A stretch of 64,000 nucleotides of DNA from contig JANUWF010002432.1 in the NCBI GenBank assembly GCA_026120185.1, forward strand, positions 593,501 to 657,500. The letters run 5' to 3'. Numbering within the stretch: the first letter of the stretch is position 1; every line of letters starts with the position of its first letter. A program made the position numbers and the translations under genes. Of the stretch, positions 21,556 through 33,473 are shown piece after piece. The notes below the pieces were generated by a model. That model did no database searches and had not been told where the DNA came from. It saw only the letters and a program-made list of their open reading frames with translations. Origin of the DNA: Voacanga thouarsii (Eukaryota > Streptophyta > Magnoliopsida > Gentianales > Apocynaceae).

Positions 21556-24500
21556 GTCATATCAATGGTTGGATCAACTTCCACTTAGATTGTTAATTCA
21601 GGAGCCACTGATCACATCTGTAACTCCTTGTAGGGGTTTAGAAAGATTAGAAGACTCCAGAAGGGCGAATATGGATTACGTGTAGGAAATAGAACATAAG
21701 TTTAGGCCCTTGCAATGGGAGAGCTGGATCTTGTTTTTTATTGTAATAGAATAGTGGTTTTGAAATTATATGTACCTGGATTTCGACAGAATTTGATTTC
21801 GGTTGCAAAACTAATAAATTAAGGATATTCTGTATCTTTCTATTCTAGTATTTCTATTAGTAGAGATGGAAAAATTTTATATACTGGGTACATGTATGGA
21901 AATTTATTTTTCTTAAACCCTATTAACAATCAATTAAATAACATTCAATCTGAACCTTTAACAAGGAAGAGAAAGACCAATGTCAATGACTCTTATATTT
22001 GGCATCTAAGGTTGGGTCATATCAACTCAACTAGGATTTAGAGGTTGATCCATGATAGGCCATTGGGCTCATTGAGATTGAAAAATTGGCCTCAGTGTGA
22101 GCCTTGCCTGATGGGAAAGATGATCAAAAGGTCATTTGCCCCTAAGGCGGATAGAGCCAAGGAGGTAATTGAGTATTATTTACACTGATGTGTGTGGTCC
22201 CTTGTCTACACCAGCTAGAGGGGGTTTTGAGTACTTCATCACTTTCACGGATGATTGTACAAGGTTTGGCTACATTTACCTGATGATATGCAAGTCTGAC
22301 TCTTTTGACAAGTTCAAAGAGCTTAAGGCTGAAGTGGAGTGTCGGACAAGTAAATTGATTAAGACCTTACGATCGGATCGTGGTGGAGAATACCTCCATG
22401 GTAAATTCAAGGACTACATAGTACATCATGAGATAGTATCCCAACTTTCTGCGCCGGGAACCCCCAGCAGAACGGAGTAGCTGAGAGAAGGAACAAGACA
22501 TTGATGGAAATGGTTCGAAGCATGATGTCTCATGCTATTCTTCCAGTGTCCTTTTAGGGATATACCCTGGAAATAGCGGCATAAATTCTGAACTTGGTTC
22601 CTTCTAAGTCAGTACTTAGGGCTCCCTATGAGATGTAGATTGGGCATAAGCCAAGTCTGAATCATCTTAGGATATGGGATTGTCCAGCTTATGTACTGGT
22701 CAAGGGAGACAAGTTGGAACTAAGATCAGAATTATGCTATTTTGTTAGGTATCCAAAAGGGACAAATGGTAGTTACTTTTATCATCCTAAGGAGCAGAAG
22801 GTACTGGTTAGTACCAATGCTAGATACTTAGAGGATGATCAAAGTACTTCCACGAAAGATTTAACTAGGTTGGAACTAGAGGAGAAGTTATCTTCGGAAG
22901 CAACTTCTTCTGACCCGATTGTGGAATAAGAAGAGGCACATCCTTAAGAGCCTGTACATATGGAGCCTCGTCATAGTGGGAGAGTGTCTAGGGTTTCGAA
23001 GAGATGGTCTGGAGAAGCTTTTGAGCTGGTCTCCAACCATCAAGAACACGACCCCACTAGATACGAGGAGGCTATTGCTGATGCCGATGCAAATTTGTGG
23101 CATGAAGCAATGAAAGTCGAGATTGAGTCTATGTATCTCAATTAGGTTTGGGATCTTGTAGCTTCACCTGAAGGGATAAAACTCATAGGGTGTAAGCGGG
23201 AATACAAGAGGAAAAGAGGAATAGATGGGAAGGTGAAAACCTTCAAAACTAGGTTTGTGGCGAAATGGTATACTCAGAAAGAGGGAATCGACTATAAGGA
23301 AACCTTTTCCCCAGTAGCCATACTTAAGTCCATCCGTATCCTTCTTGCCATCGCATGTCATTATGACTACGAGATATGGCAAATGGATATCAAGACGGCA
23401 TTTTTAAATGGCTATCTTAGCGAAGACATCTATATGTCCCAACCGGAAGGCTTTATTGCTGAGGGCTAAGAACATATAATTTGCAAGCTTAAGAAGTCCA
23501 TTTATGGACTTAAGCAGGCATCAAGGGCATGGAACATTTATTTTGATAAGACTGTAAAGTCTTATGATTAGGTGAACTATACGTGTACAGGAAACTTGAA
23601 GGTATAAATGTGGTTTTTCTTGTCTTGTATGTGGATGACATTCTACTTATTGGAAATGATGTAGGGTCATTGTCATCTATAAATGTTTGGCTATTTAGTC
23701 AATTCAGTATGAAGGACTTGGAAGAAGCCAGTTACATTCTCGGGATTAGACTTCTTACAAAAAGGAAGCAGAGAATGTTAGGATTATCCCAAGCGGCATA
23801 CATTGACAAGATGCTGGCCAGGTATAGCATAGACTCATGCAAGGGAGCTCTAATTTCTTGCAGACATGAGTTCTCATTTTCTTCAAGAGACTGTCCTAAG
23901 TCTCAAGAAGAAAAGGATAAGATGAGTAGGATTCCCTACGCTTCGATTGTGGGAAGTCATGCTGTGTACTAGGCCAGATATCTGCTTTGCTGTAGGCTTG
24001 GTTAGAAGATATCAGTCAAACCCTGGAAAGGTTCATTGGCAAGTTGTAAAGCATATTCTCAAGTGCCTCAAAGGAACGAGAGATTATATGTTGGTTTACA
24101 AGGTTGATGACTTGGTTCCTACAGGATACACATACTCAGACTTCCAGGCAGATAAGGATGAGAGAAAATTCACTAGCAGATATGTCTTCACCTTATTTGG
24201 AGGAGCCATTTCATGGAGGAGTATCAAGCAACCTTACATTGCTGACTCAACCATAGAAGCTGAGTATGTGGCAGCTTCGGAGGCATCCAAGGAAGCAGTC
24301 TGGCTTCGTGCCATACATGGACAGGCCGATTGTGATGTATTGCGACAATATTGGAGCAGTATCACAATCAAAAGAATTCAGGAACCACAAGAAGAGGAAG
24401 CATATCGAGAGGAAGTACCACCTGATCCAGAATTTCATCTAGAGACGGGAAGTCGTGGTAGAACAGATTGCCTCTGAGAATAATCTAGCAGATCCATTCA

Positions 24501-24574
24501 CCAAGCCTTTGGCTGAGAGAGTCTTCAAGAGACACTTAGACACCATAGGGGTGGGCACCTACGGACTTACTTAG
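21556..24574 (+). pseudogene. pol of Angela-2 (protease, integrase, reverse transcriptase, RNase H), broken
   Basis: The protease motif reads NSGATDH near 21595, so the catalytic Asp has become Asn, next to a frameshift. The integrase core (22169-22480) keeps YTDVCGP and RSDRGGEY. A one-base loss near 22465 shifts the frame before the third acidic residue (NGVAERRN in the next frame). Reverse transcriptase has DYEIWQMDIKTAFLNG at 23370 and YVDDILLIGN at 23628. RNase H (23947-24574) keeps IEAEYVA and ends in YGLT before a TAG. Frameshifts near 23480, 23960 and 24310 add to the damage. Confidence 0.9.
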
Positions 24575-24585
24575 TCTTAGAGTGC

Positions 24586-24596
24586 AAGTGGGATAT
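24586..24596 (+). other. Polypurine tract of Angela-2
   Basis: The sequence aagtgggatat directly precedes the 3' LTR; it is agtgggagat in the sister copies. Confidence 0.82.
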
Positions 24597-26420
24597 TGCT
24601 GGGAAATATGCCCTTTTAGATTAAGTTTCTGATGTAAATATCGAATGTTTTAATAAAAGAATTTATTTTCAGAAATTATTTGTGAATTTACATTCATATT
24701 TGTGCACAATTACATTTGGAAAAGACCCATTATGTTTAAGTAAGTGGTCCATGTGAATGGAGGTCTTTCACAGTAAGGTATGGATTTCGGGTTAATTAAC
24801 ACATAAACTTTCGTTCTTAACCGATTGATGAGAATGGGAATCTCATCATATCTAGGTTATTATGTTGTGAATTCTAAATGGGGAATGGCTTATCTTTAGC
24901 CAGTGAGTAGTCCACTCACTTCATGACATAAGTGTATTTTGAATACGTAGAACATGATCTGTAATAGTGGTTTCTTAAAGTACTATATGGTTGAAACCCA
25001 AACTACTACCGTTACAGTGTAGACTAGTACTCTACGACTTGAATATGAGTTGGTGGTCTGACGAAGCTGGAAGTATATACTTTGATGTGCTATAGTTGAG
25101 GTTCTATCGTAGGGCCAATATACATGCATGTTGGGTAGGTGTGACTAGTTAGCTAAGACAGACTTGTACAAGATAGTTTCTATACTATATTGCCCCTTGT
25201 AGTTGTTTGAATGATCTACATATCCGAGGCCCTAAGAAACATGACTTGGATGTTTGCTTTAGGGTAGCTCCCTTGGAAAGCATAAACAATCTAGGAAGTC
25301 GTAGATCATTAGACTAGAGGCCTAAGGATGGTAGATGTCATTTACAGAGGTGTTAGTACACTTATTCCTCTCTAAATGTACGGCGATGTATAGAGGGGTA
25401 TTTTAGTCATTACACTTGTAGGTCGGAGACTTTGCTAACGCAGCATTGTCCTTGGAGTCAATATTTCCTTATGGTGATATTAGGAAATATTTAAAATGCA
25501 AAATACAGCTATTTATATGGTAAGAGTATTTTGGTCATTTTAGTAGCCAAGGAAGTGTGTCTTTTAGTCTCCAGTATAGACCGTGAGTCCTAATTAAATA
25601 CGGACTAAGGAATTGATCTTAAATTAAATGAAATTTATTTTATTTAAGTAGCCTGATTTAATTATTGGGCTAGAACAAAATAAAAGTCCATAGAGAGAGA
25701 ATTAATTAAATTAGTTTAGTGGATTAATTAATTATTCAGGGCTTTGGCCCAGTTTGAATAATTAAAGATTAACCTGGGACTAAACTAATATAGGCTTATT
25801 AATTGGACTAGTTTATTTGGGCTGAAAAATTAATTATTAATTGGGCTATTAGGTTGGTTCTAATTAGAATAAGTAATTAAGCTCAAAAGGTTAAACTAAG
25901 AGCCCAATGGCTCGGTCCAGTTTAAACTAGGGTTTTTATTTAGGTTAAACAGGAGGATTGAAAACAACGTTGTGGTAATTACACACACATTCTCTGAGGC
26001 GGCTTCTTTTCTTGGAAAAAGCCAGACGTCTCTCTCTCTCTCTCTCTCTCTCTCGGAAAAAGGTTCCTTAGTCTGTAGTTATTCACCAAACGGATTTAGG
26101 TAGGCCATATACTGGAAGATCGAGGGATTGGTGTTCACCTATATGCAAAGACGGTGTAGGAGGCTTGCAGGAATCACACTAGAGGCTTCCACCAATACAC
26201 CTACCCCGGTTGCGCACGTTCCGGTCTAGTCAACTCTTAGAAAGAGAAAATTAGGGAAAAATTTTAAGCCTCAGAGTCCCAAACAGAGCACGACTGACGC
26301 TAGCTAGGGCTGCCGAAGCCGGCGCCGGCCCTGTTCGGGAAACCCCTGTTCTTTAGTTTTTCCAATTTTTTATCTTCGCTTCCGCTGCGTGCTCGATGTT
26401 TTCTGCTTTTTATGCCTTCA
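24597..26420 (+). repeat. 3' LTR of Angela-2
   Basis: It starts TGCTGGGAAATATGCCC (TGTTGGG in the 5' LTR) and ends GCCTTCA. Pairing with 17216-19049 is continuous, with scattered substitutions visible throughout, most of them C/T and G/A. Confidence 0.9.
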
Positions 26421-27441
26421 AGGGTATTTTAGTCATTACACTTGTAGGTCGAAGACTTTACTAACGCAGCATTGTTCTTGGTTTAATATTTCCTTATGGT
26501 GATATTAGAAAATATTTAAAATGTAAAATATAGATATTTATATTGCAGGGGTATTTTGGTCATTTTAGTAGCCAATGCGATGTGTCTTTTGGTCCTCGGA
26601 ATAGCCCTTAAGTCCTGACATTTTTAGGTTAAGAAATTAGTCTTGATAATTATGGATTTTATTTTATTTTATTTAAGTTGTCTAATTTATTATTGGACTA
26701 GAATAAAATAAAAGACCTAAGAGAGAGTATATATTTTATCTAATTTAATTGGTTAATTAATTATTCAGGGCCCAAGGTTCAAATTGAATAATTAGAAAAT
26801 TAATTTAGGTATAAACTAGATAAAAGGCCTGAAATTTTATATTGTTCTATTTGGGTTTGTTAATTACTTATTGGGCTGTTTAATGAAGCCCAGAAAATAA
26901 ATAATTGAGACTTATTATTTATAGGTGTTCAAGCCCAAGAGTAAATAATTTTATCTGGCCCAATGAATAAGACCAATGGTAAAATAAAATTAAAAAAATT
27001 AAAATTAATTAATTAAATAAAAAATAGTATGGGATGGATCCCGTGTTGTTTTGCGTAAATGATAACAGAAAGTATGATGCTTTTTGTTTCATGCTGTTGG
27101 TCTCACTCTCTCTGTGATTGCATGAAATCAAGATCAAAAGGAAAAAGAATGGGAAGGTCTGTAGAGTTTTTTATAGAAGCAAAGGAAGAAGCTTTCACAG
27201 GCTTGGTAAATCCAATTCTGTAAGCTTTCACCGGCAGAGGAAATGTCATCATTTCAGAAGCTTAAAAGCTTTGCATGAATAAGACAAGGTTGAAATTTAC
27301 AAGGACATGATCCAATAGCTTCAAGCATTCTTGTACAAACATCTTCTTCAGTGCCAATAAGATCATTCAAATACAGAGGTAAATTTTTTCGTCCTGTAAG
27401 CATGCTTTCGATTTGATGATTTTTGTCATTTTCGTCCTTTA
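26421..27441 (+). repeat. 3' LTR of Angela-1, distal part
   Basis: It resumes at 'agggtattttagtcattac' where 17215 stopped and matches the 5' LTR of Angela-1 from about 9763 to 10784. The last bases are TTTA instead of TTCA. The first five bases are the second copy of the Angela-2 TSD. Confidence 0.87.
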
Positions 27442-27446
27442 TCCTC

Positions 27447-28290
27447 CACAAAAGTCACATCACATGACTTGAGCTTGGGCTTGAGAGGGAACATTCATCT
27501 TCTCAATCTTCTTAGTAATAGCTTCTAGCTTCACTTCCATAGCTGCTCTGACATCAATGTTGTGAATTCGTTGTGCACATGCCTAAGCTTTGGATTCCCA
27601 TAAGAATAATTGTTCATAGCTATATTATTAATCAAATCTCTCAAATCTTCGGGAGTCTTCATTGCTACCACCAGAAGATGCATCTAAAAGCTGCTTAGTG
27701 GCAAAGTTTAGCCCATTATAGAAAGAAAGCATCTGAAATCCCAAGTCCAACCCATAGTGTGGGCACTTCCTCAGTAATTCCTTCCACCTTTCCCAACAAT
27801 CATAGAGAGTTTCTACTTCCATATGAACAAAGAAGAAGATATCATTCTGGAGTTTTGCAGTCCGAGTAGGAGGAAAGCATTTTGCGAGAAATTTCTTTGC
27901 CAATTCATCCCAAGTAGTGACGGAGCCTGGAAGGAATAATTTTAGCCATAATTTTGTTCTATCCATAAGAGAAAATGGAAAGATCCTAAGCTTAATTGCA
28001 TAATTATTTACACCCTTCTGTCTCAAAGTATAGCAAATCTACAAGAAGCTTGCTAGGTATGCGTTTGGGTCTTCATCTGAGAGACCATCAAATTGCACAA
28101 TTTGCTACGCCATTAGAATGAACGATGGTTTCAGCTCAAAGTATTTTACCTTCACTCTTAGCCTTAGAATGCTTGACTCAGTCCCATGAAGTGAAGGCCT
28201 AGCATAGTCTTCCATAGTTCTTCTTCCATTTCCATTACTAACTTGAGCCTACTTTCTATGAATTCTAACATTACCACCGAGATTCTCCAT
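27447..28290 (-). pseudogene. gag of the Athila-like element, N-terminal and capsid part
   Basis: Minus strand, probable ATG at 28290 (MENLGG). The preserved capsid part (28026-27628) has LRIFPFSLMDRTKLWL, TTWDELAKKFLAKCFPP, LYDCWERWKELLRKCPHYGL and FYNGLN, all hallmarks of the retrotransposon gag family (PF03732) in its Athila and Tat version. A preceding block (QFDGLSDEDPNAYLASFL) has a stop after it. The frame then runs towards a CDFCG half-knuckle that Angela-1 splits. The product would form the particle for the element RNA. Confidence 0.85.
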
Positions 28291-28794
28291 ATTCGTTAGA
28301 TTTTCTAAGGTAACACATAGCCTTCCTCCTTATGCAATATTTCTTTCATTCCTCAATCTTCTCAATGTTCTCTCTATTTTCAGATCAAAGCTTTTGATAG
28401 CACCTTGCACTCTCCTACTCATGTACAAAAAAAACCTACCCTTAAAGCAAAACATAAAATCTTAATTACTCTGTGTTCAAAACAACCAACCCATAAAGTG
28501 AAATATAGCCAGCGTATCTTAATCCAAAAAATCTTCTATAACCAATCTCAATAGTTTTAAGAATAAAGCATAAATGAATCAAAATATGAATGAAATCACT
28601 CAAAATCCAAAAGAATAAATTTTACACCAAAATCAAACAAAGAATTCTTAAGTATGCCTTGGCCAAATTAATTATACTCACAACATTCATTCAAATAACC
28701 ATTTACATCTAAGTTAGTGTTATGTACAAATATAGATATATTTACAAGGCTAAATTAATAAGAATAAAAAATTTTAGAATATTGCTATTAACTC
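28291..28794 (-). other. Untranslated leader of the Athila-like element
   Basis: This lies between the primer-binding site and the gag start, is AT-rich, and shows no coding signal. Confidence 0.6.
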
Positions 28795-28813
28795 TCCTCG
28801 GCAATGACGCAAA
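28795..28813 (-). promoter_or_regulatory. Primer-binding site of the Athila-like element (tRNA-Asp type), degenerate
   Basis: The minus strand reads tttgcgtcattgccgagga against the Athila/Tat consensus TGGCGCCGTTGCCGGGGA, which pairs with the 3' end of tRNA-Asp. It lies a few bases inside the 5' LTR boundary. Confidence 0.75.
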
Positions 28814-28818
28814 AGACT

Positions 28819-30228
28819 TAATGTATAGAAATGAATTCAATAATGCCCACAATCATTTAAGTTTTATAATTTAAAATATTAAGTCAACCCACACAACACA
28901 CATATTTAGGCAAATGTACTTATCGTGTAATATAGATAATAATGGCAATTATCGATGAACCTAAATGAAATATGGCCAGTACCCCTACTTCCTTCTTATC
29001 TCATTATTTAGTTAATTAATTAGGTTGAACAAGACTAATTGGTTATATTAGGAAGCCTATCAAATTTACACACAAGGAAAAGTCACAAGGTCATCAAGGA
29101 ATTGGAAAAAGAGAAAGAGGTCATGTAATAAAAGGAATTCTTCCAACTAAACACCTACAAGAATAGTACCTCTTAGATCTATTAATCTAACTCCAGGCGC
29201 CGGTATAAGTCAATAGTCAATCTCATCCTCTCTCAGTTATGATATTCCTAATCCATACTTTAATTAATTGGTATTTCTACCTAATCAATCAAACTCAAGG
29301 AGGCATTAAATACCACTCACAAACCCAAATCATCTGGAAGCCATAAAACCCCTATCTCTAAGCAATTTTATAAACCTTTGATTATTTAGTCCAATCCCTA
29401 ATCTTTCTCTTGAGTTAATCAAGGATGACAAACATCAAATTAGCCAAATGGATGTTTAAAACCTAAACCTTATCTCTCGAATTCATTAAGGAGAATAAAT
29501 AATTGAAGAGAATAAATTAAAACCCAACTCAACACAATAAAGCCAAATGATCAAAATGTTAGAGAGTAAAATCAATAGATCTAAGCAAATACATTATCCA
29601 AAAGTATAAAATTGGGTACAACATTTCATTACAACTAAAAATGAAATATTAACATAGTATTGACAAGTTAGATACAAAAAGGGTAAAGATAAACTCATTA
29701 ACAATCCCATCTCTTCCTCTTCTTGAAATCTTCTTGCAAACCTCTCTTCTTTCTACTTGAATTCTAAGCTTCTCCTTTTCTTTTTGTGTGCAAACAAGGT
29801 TTCCTAGGATTCTTAGAGAAAACCTAAGATTTACAATAAGTTTTGAGGCTTATAAATGGGTTTTTATATCCATTTCCTCGTGGGTTCTTCAAAAAAGTCA
29901 AAACAGGAGTTTTGTGCAAACCTAGATGGCCAATAGTCCTTGGGAGTACCTTGGGCCGCCTAGTATTTTTTGCTTAACCAGAGACTAGGTGGCCTATGGT
30001 GGTTGGGACAACCCCCGTAGTGGTTTCACCACCTTAGGCTACCTGGTTTCTATCTGCTACCATTTTTCTTTTCTTTTTTTTTTCACATTCTCTCATCTTC
30101 AATTGATCTTTTATATTCTATAAACAAAAACAAGGCAAAAAGGTGCGGTAAGTAGTGATTTAAACAAGAAATCATCACAATTAAGGCAAAAATAGCATAG
30201 AAAATGTGTACATGATGAGCACTCATCA
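28819..30228 (-). repeat. 5' LTR of the Athila-like element
   Basis: On the minus strand it begins TGATGAGTGCTCATCATG and ends near CATTA. It matches 1148-2689 and carries the same series of GC-rich hairpin units (about 29925-30050), more degraded. The plus-strand flank at 30229-30233 is TCCCT, the TSD. Confidence 0.85.
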
Positions 30229-31165
30229 TCCCTACTATTTAAATAGCTACATTTTACTTTTTAAATAAATTTATTTATCTTGATATAAAGATATTGACCC
30301 CAAGAATAATACTGTAATAGTATTGTCTTCGACTTACAAGTATAATGATGAAAATATCTTTCTATATAGCACTCATTATTGAGAAAGGATTGATTGACAT
30401 TATCATCTTGCGTAATGATATTTACCATCTTTTGACGTCTAATCCACTAGCTGTGACTTTCAAGAATGTAACTGCTTATCTAAAGGAGTGGCTCATAAAA
30501 CAACACTCTTAGTCATTCCCTAAGGCCTTGAATTTTTACAAATTATCTTAAACTATCTCAATGAGTGATTACTTATTTAATGAAGAAATGTATAGAAACT
30601 CTATTGTACAAGTATGTCTTAGTTAACTAAAGATACATGTCTTGCATACAAGGCTATTAATCTTATTAAGGTAATCTTATCTATGGTATATCATAGCATA
30701 TACATCTAGCTTCACCAAACCGTAAACTTATATTTAAACCATAGAGTATTCATCCACATAGTAGTAATAGTCCAATATTTATTTATTATAATACTTTTAT
30801 AATGATTACTATAATATGGTCCAATTCTACGTATTCCAAATATATTTATACTATTGGTGTGAGAGGACTATTCACTAGTTAAAAGTAAACTGTTCCTCAC
30901 CTAGAAACCATAGTGTAATGATCTAAATTTTGAAAAAAATGCTCAATTCATTAATCGATCAAGAACCTTTTTAACTGTAAGTTAAGTAACTATGATCTGT
31001 ACCTTACTGTAAAGCACGACTTAATATATAGATACTTATTAATACATTTGGACCTTCATGTATGAAAAATGTGAATATAAACTTGTTAAATAGAATATTG
31101 TCGTTATTGTAAAATGAATGTCTTTGTAGATTTTTTTTTTTATTTTTTAGGTCATATGTCTAACA
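30229..31165 (-). repeat. Angela-0 5' LTR, proximal part
   Basis: Minus-strand start TGTTAGACATATGACC, with landmarks shared with the Angela-3 LTR: 'acactatggttt', 'gtcttgtataagtttac..', and a 'tcattgagaaagg..ttaatac' region read in reverse. It breaks off at the gypsy insertion and continues at 1147-359. The base run after the start (31166-31170) is GTATA, the expected position of one TSD copy of Angela-0. Confidence 0.75.
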
Positions 31166-31730
31166 GTATACCTTTTCAACTTATATAGGTGTGTCTACTG
31201 CATCAATGGGCAGATTGAAATCCATTCTCCTGGGAATCAAAGCCTATTTAGCTCGTGGAATTAAGAGGGTGCAAGTCCATTATGACACTTAGCAGATTGT
31301 TACACTTCTAACTTTCGGATTAGTTTTTTTTTTTTTTTTTTTGTAGGAAAGCATTTAGGAACTCAGATTTATTTGTATGTTAGCTAAAAGATTTGAACAA
31401 ATAGAATTTTGTCACATGTTTTGTCAAGCCAACATGGTTGAAATTTTTTTAGCCAAGTAAGTTTCCTTGTGTGCCAATGTAGATTCCTATTCTTCTTTTC
31501 AAAGTCTTCCATCTTGTATCAAATCTCTTTATATTTTAGACTCCTAAGAAGTTTGAAATATTCGGACAAATTTTTGTAATTTGATAGGAGGTCAAGGTCA
31601 TAGCTCCCTTCTTGTACCTTAATTTTATCTAATAAATAGATAGGGGTTTGCCTAACCAACAAGGCCCTAGTGGTTTTGGGGGGAAAAAAGGCACACAAAC
31701 TCTTGAGGATTTTCTAGATTTAGTTATCGA
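31166..31730. other. Flanking AT-rich DNA, no gene seen
   Basis: It contains homopolymer T runs (31326-31343). I see no protein similarity, RNA gene or clear repeat end. It may be host intergenic DNA or an older unrecognisable insertion. Confidence 0.5.
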
Positions 31731-32182
31731 CATATACTTTGTCATTCAAGCTATTACTGTATCAACAACATTACTTTGAGGAGAGTTTAAATCAACCTTC
31801 TTCAACTTAGCTAGCTTTCCGGTGAAAAGTTTTCAGTGTCAATGAAGTGTAGCTGTGCTACAACAACATAGATTGAAGAGAGTTCAATCAAAGGAGTTGG
31901 ATTTAGTAAAGGCCTTTAAGAGTTTAAAATAAGAACATTGGCATAGTATTCTGTTAAAATCTACTAGAAATCACTAAATGGTTGAGATAAGTATACTTCT
32001 TTGTTAAAGTTTTAGTAGATCTTTCTCGCTTGTCTACGTCTTGTAGATGTAAGCTTATTATAGTTGAACTGCATTACCAATTTACTATGTGTTAAACTTT
32101 TTATTACTGTCTGTGAAACTAATGCAACATTAACAGGAAAAGTTTAATAATAACACAGTAGATTAACAAACCAAACCCCACA
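31731..32182 (+). repeat. Fragment of a diverged SIRE-type LTR (3' half)
   Basis: It follows the 3' half of the SIRE 5' LTR (about 33950-34410) block by block: 'ttctgttaaaatctactagaaatca', 'gatgtaagcttattatagttgaactgcatt', 'ctgtgaaactaatgcaacatta' and 'gattaacaaaccaaacccca'. It is far more diverged than the two LTRs of the intact element. No primer-binding site follows, so it is an old truncated relic. Confidence 0.65.
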
Positions 32183-33473
32183 ATCCAAATAACCTTGTTT
32201 CAAGCAAGAATAGTTCAAAAAAATAAAAATTGTTATTCTAAAATTGGAAAATTTTACTACAACTGAAGATAAGTTGAATTTAAAGAAGGATTCAGGGCGG
32301 GTAGGTTGGTGTTCCCTCTCAAAATTTTATTATAATTTAGATTAAATAGAAAAAAATAATAATAAGATGAGTATTTAACATACTAAGATTTCAAATTTAA
32401 TTAACTTCATTTTATTTAAAATTTACCATAGGATTTCTTAACGAATTAAGTGATAGTAAAAATCTATTATTAAACATACTTAATATTATCCGTTATTAAA
32501 CACATTTAAGTAAATAAATACTTAATTAACTAATTTTAAATGTTTGGGTTATTAAAAAGGCCAAACTTTAGATTTTAGAATTCAATATTAATATTTTAAT
32601 TTTCAAAATTCAATACTTCAACCTTCAAATTTCAATTTTATCTAAACAATCATCTAGGATGGGATTTTAGGGATATTTTTTGTCAATTAAATTTTTTGTT
32701 TTCTTAATTGTTCACAAAAGTTTTTTATTTAAAATGCAACAAGTTCCACACTTTTACATTTTTTTCCCCTTTTCTCTTCCTATTTCTTTCTTCCATTTTT
32801 CTAACCCACTGAATGCTAACTCCGGTGCTGTCTTGAAGCACCAAAAACCCTACTCTTTTGTACATAAAAAACTTCAATATCCCCCTTCTTTCTTTTACGT
32901 CTCCCTCTATCCCACTTTCCTTTTCTCTTTTGCCTTCACCAAAAATTGGCCAAATTAAATCATGGCAGCCATGGTTTATGTTTAAAAAATGCACCGCAAA
33001 ACTACACATTTAACACCAAAACACTCATACCATCTAAAGAAACCTTGAAATACTAATGAAAAATCTAAAACTATGTTAACATTTAAAGATATGGTATAAT
33101 TTATAAAAGGTTGGCTACAACTTGGTAAGTGTCAGCTGCAACTTTGACCTTAAAAGCTCATGATTGAACTTTTCCAAGATAGAAAAATACTTACTCCATC
33201 CTAGTAAAATCTTTTCTCTCTACTACTACGGTGGCACTATTAAAGGTAAGTCTGAAGAGGAAATTGTTAGGTGGCCAAGGATGTAGCGGCTACCTTTGTG
33301 GTTGTAGTGTTAGGTGGCAGCAATGCTGTGGGTGGTGGTAGGAAAGAACAAGAAAAAATTATAAAATTAATCAAAAGAGTCAAATATTTAAAAGGTTAAA
33401 TGGTTTCATCAATGGGTTAAATTGAAAAAGAATTTAGATGACAAAAATACTTGTAAAATCTCATATTCATTAG
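32183..33473. other. AT-rich intergenic DNA, no gene seen
   Basis: Open frames at 32680-32958 (plus) and 32725-33009 (minus) lie over a pyrimidine-rich stretch. They overlap each other and show no recognisable domain, so I treat them as chance. A G-rich GGTGG-type stretch at 33225-33345 is low-complexity. The last five bases (ATTAG, 33469-33473) would be the left TSD copy of the SIRE element. Confidence 0.5.

Larger units (their letters stand above)
17216..26420 (+). mobile_element. Full-length Angela-type Ty1/copia retrotransposon (Angela-2)
   Basis: The element is about 9.2 kb with LTRs at 17216-19049 and 24597-26420, a primer-binding site, leader, gag, pol and polypurine tract. The flanks GGGGT (17211-17215) and AGGGT (26421-26425) form a TSD with one mismatch. 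Removing the element restores the 3' LTR of Angela-1. It is therefore younger than Angela-1, although its genes are also broken. Confidence 0.9.
8990..27441 (+). mobile_element. Full-length Angela-type Ty1/copia retrotransposon (Angela-1), split by Angela-2
   Basis: It has a 5' LTR (8990-10784), primer-binding site, leader, gag, a pol in copia order (protease, integrase, reverse transcriptase, RNase H), a polypurine tract and a 3' LTR in two pieces (16406-17215 and 26421-27441). The flanks are TTCTC (8985-8989) and TCCTC (27442-27446), a TSD with one mismatch. Its own length without Angela-2 is about 9.2 kb. It landed in the gag zinc-knuckle region of the Athila-like element. Multiple stops and frameshifts make it non-functional. 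Confidence 0.88.
1148..30228 (-). mobile_element. Athila-like Ty3/gypsy retrotransposon, pol-less, with nested insertions
   Basis: Minus-strand order: 5' LTR (28819-30228), a tRNA-Asp-type primer-binding site, gag (28290 down to 27442, continuing 8989 to about 8526 after Angela-1), a spacer, an accessory 'putative plant transposon protein' frame (7240 to about 5930), a non-coding tail, a polypurine tract and the 3' LTR (2689-1148). TCCCT flanks both ends. Without the nested elements it is roughly 8.8 kb. I see no protease, reverse transcriptase, RNase H or integrase motif in the remaining internal sequence, although Athila elements normally encode all of them. Athila against Tat is uncertain because their gag proteins and primer sites are alike. 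Confidence 0.8.

Noticed and set aside
32680..33009. Possible host gene in the inter-stack DNA
   Set aside because: Two opposing frames cover a pyrimidine-rich low-complexity stretch, with no domain, conserved motif or splice structure that I can support.
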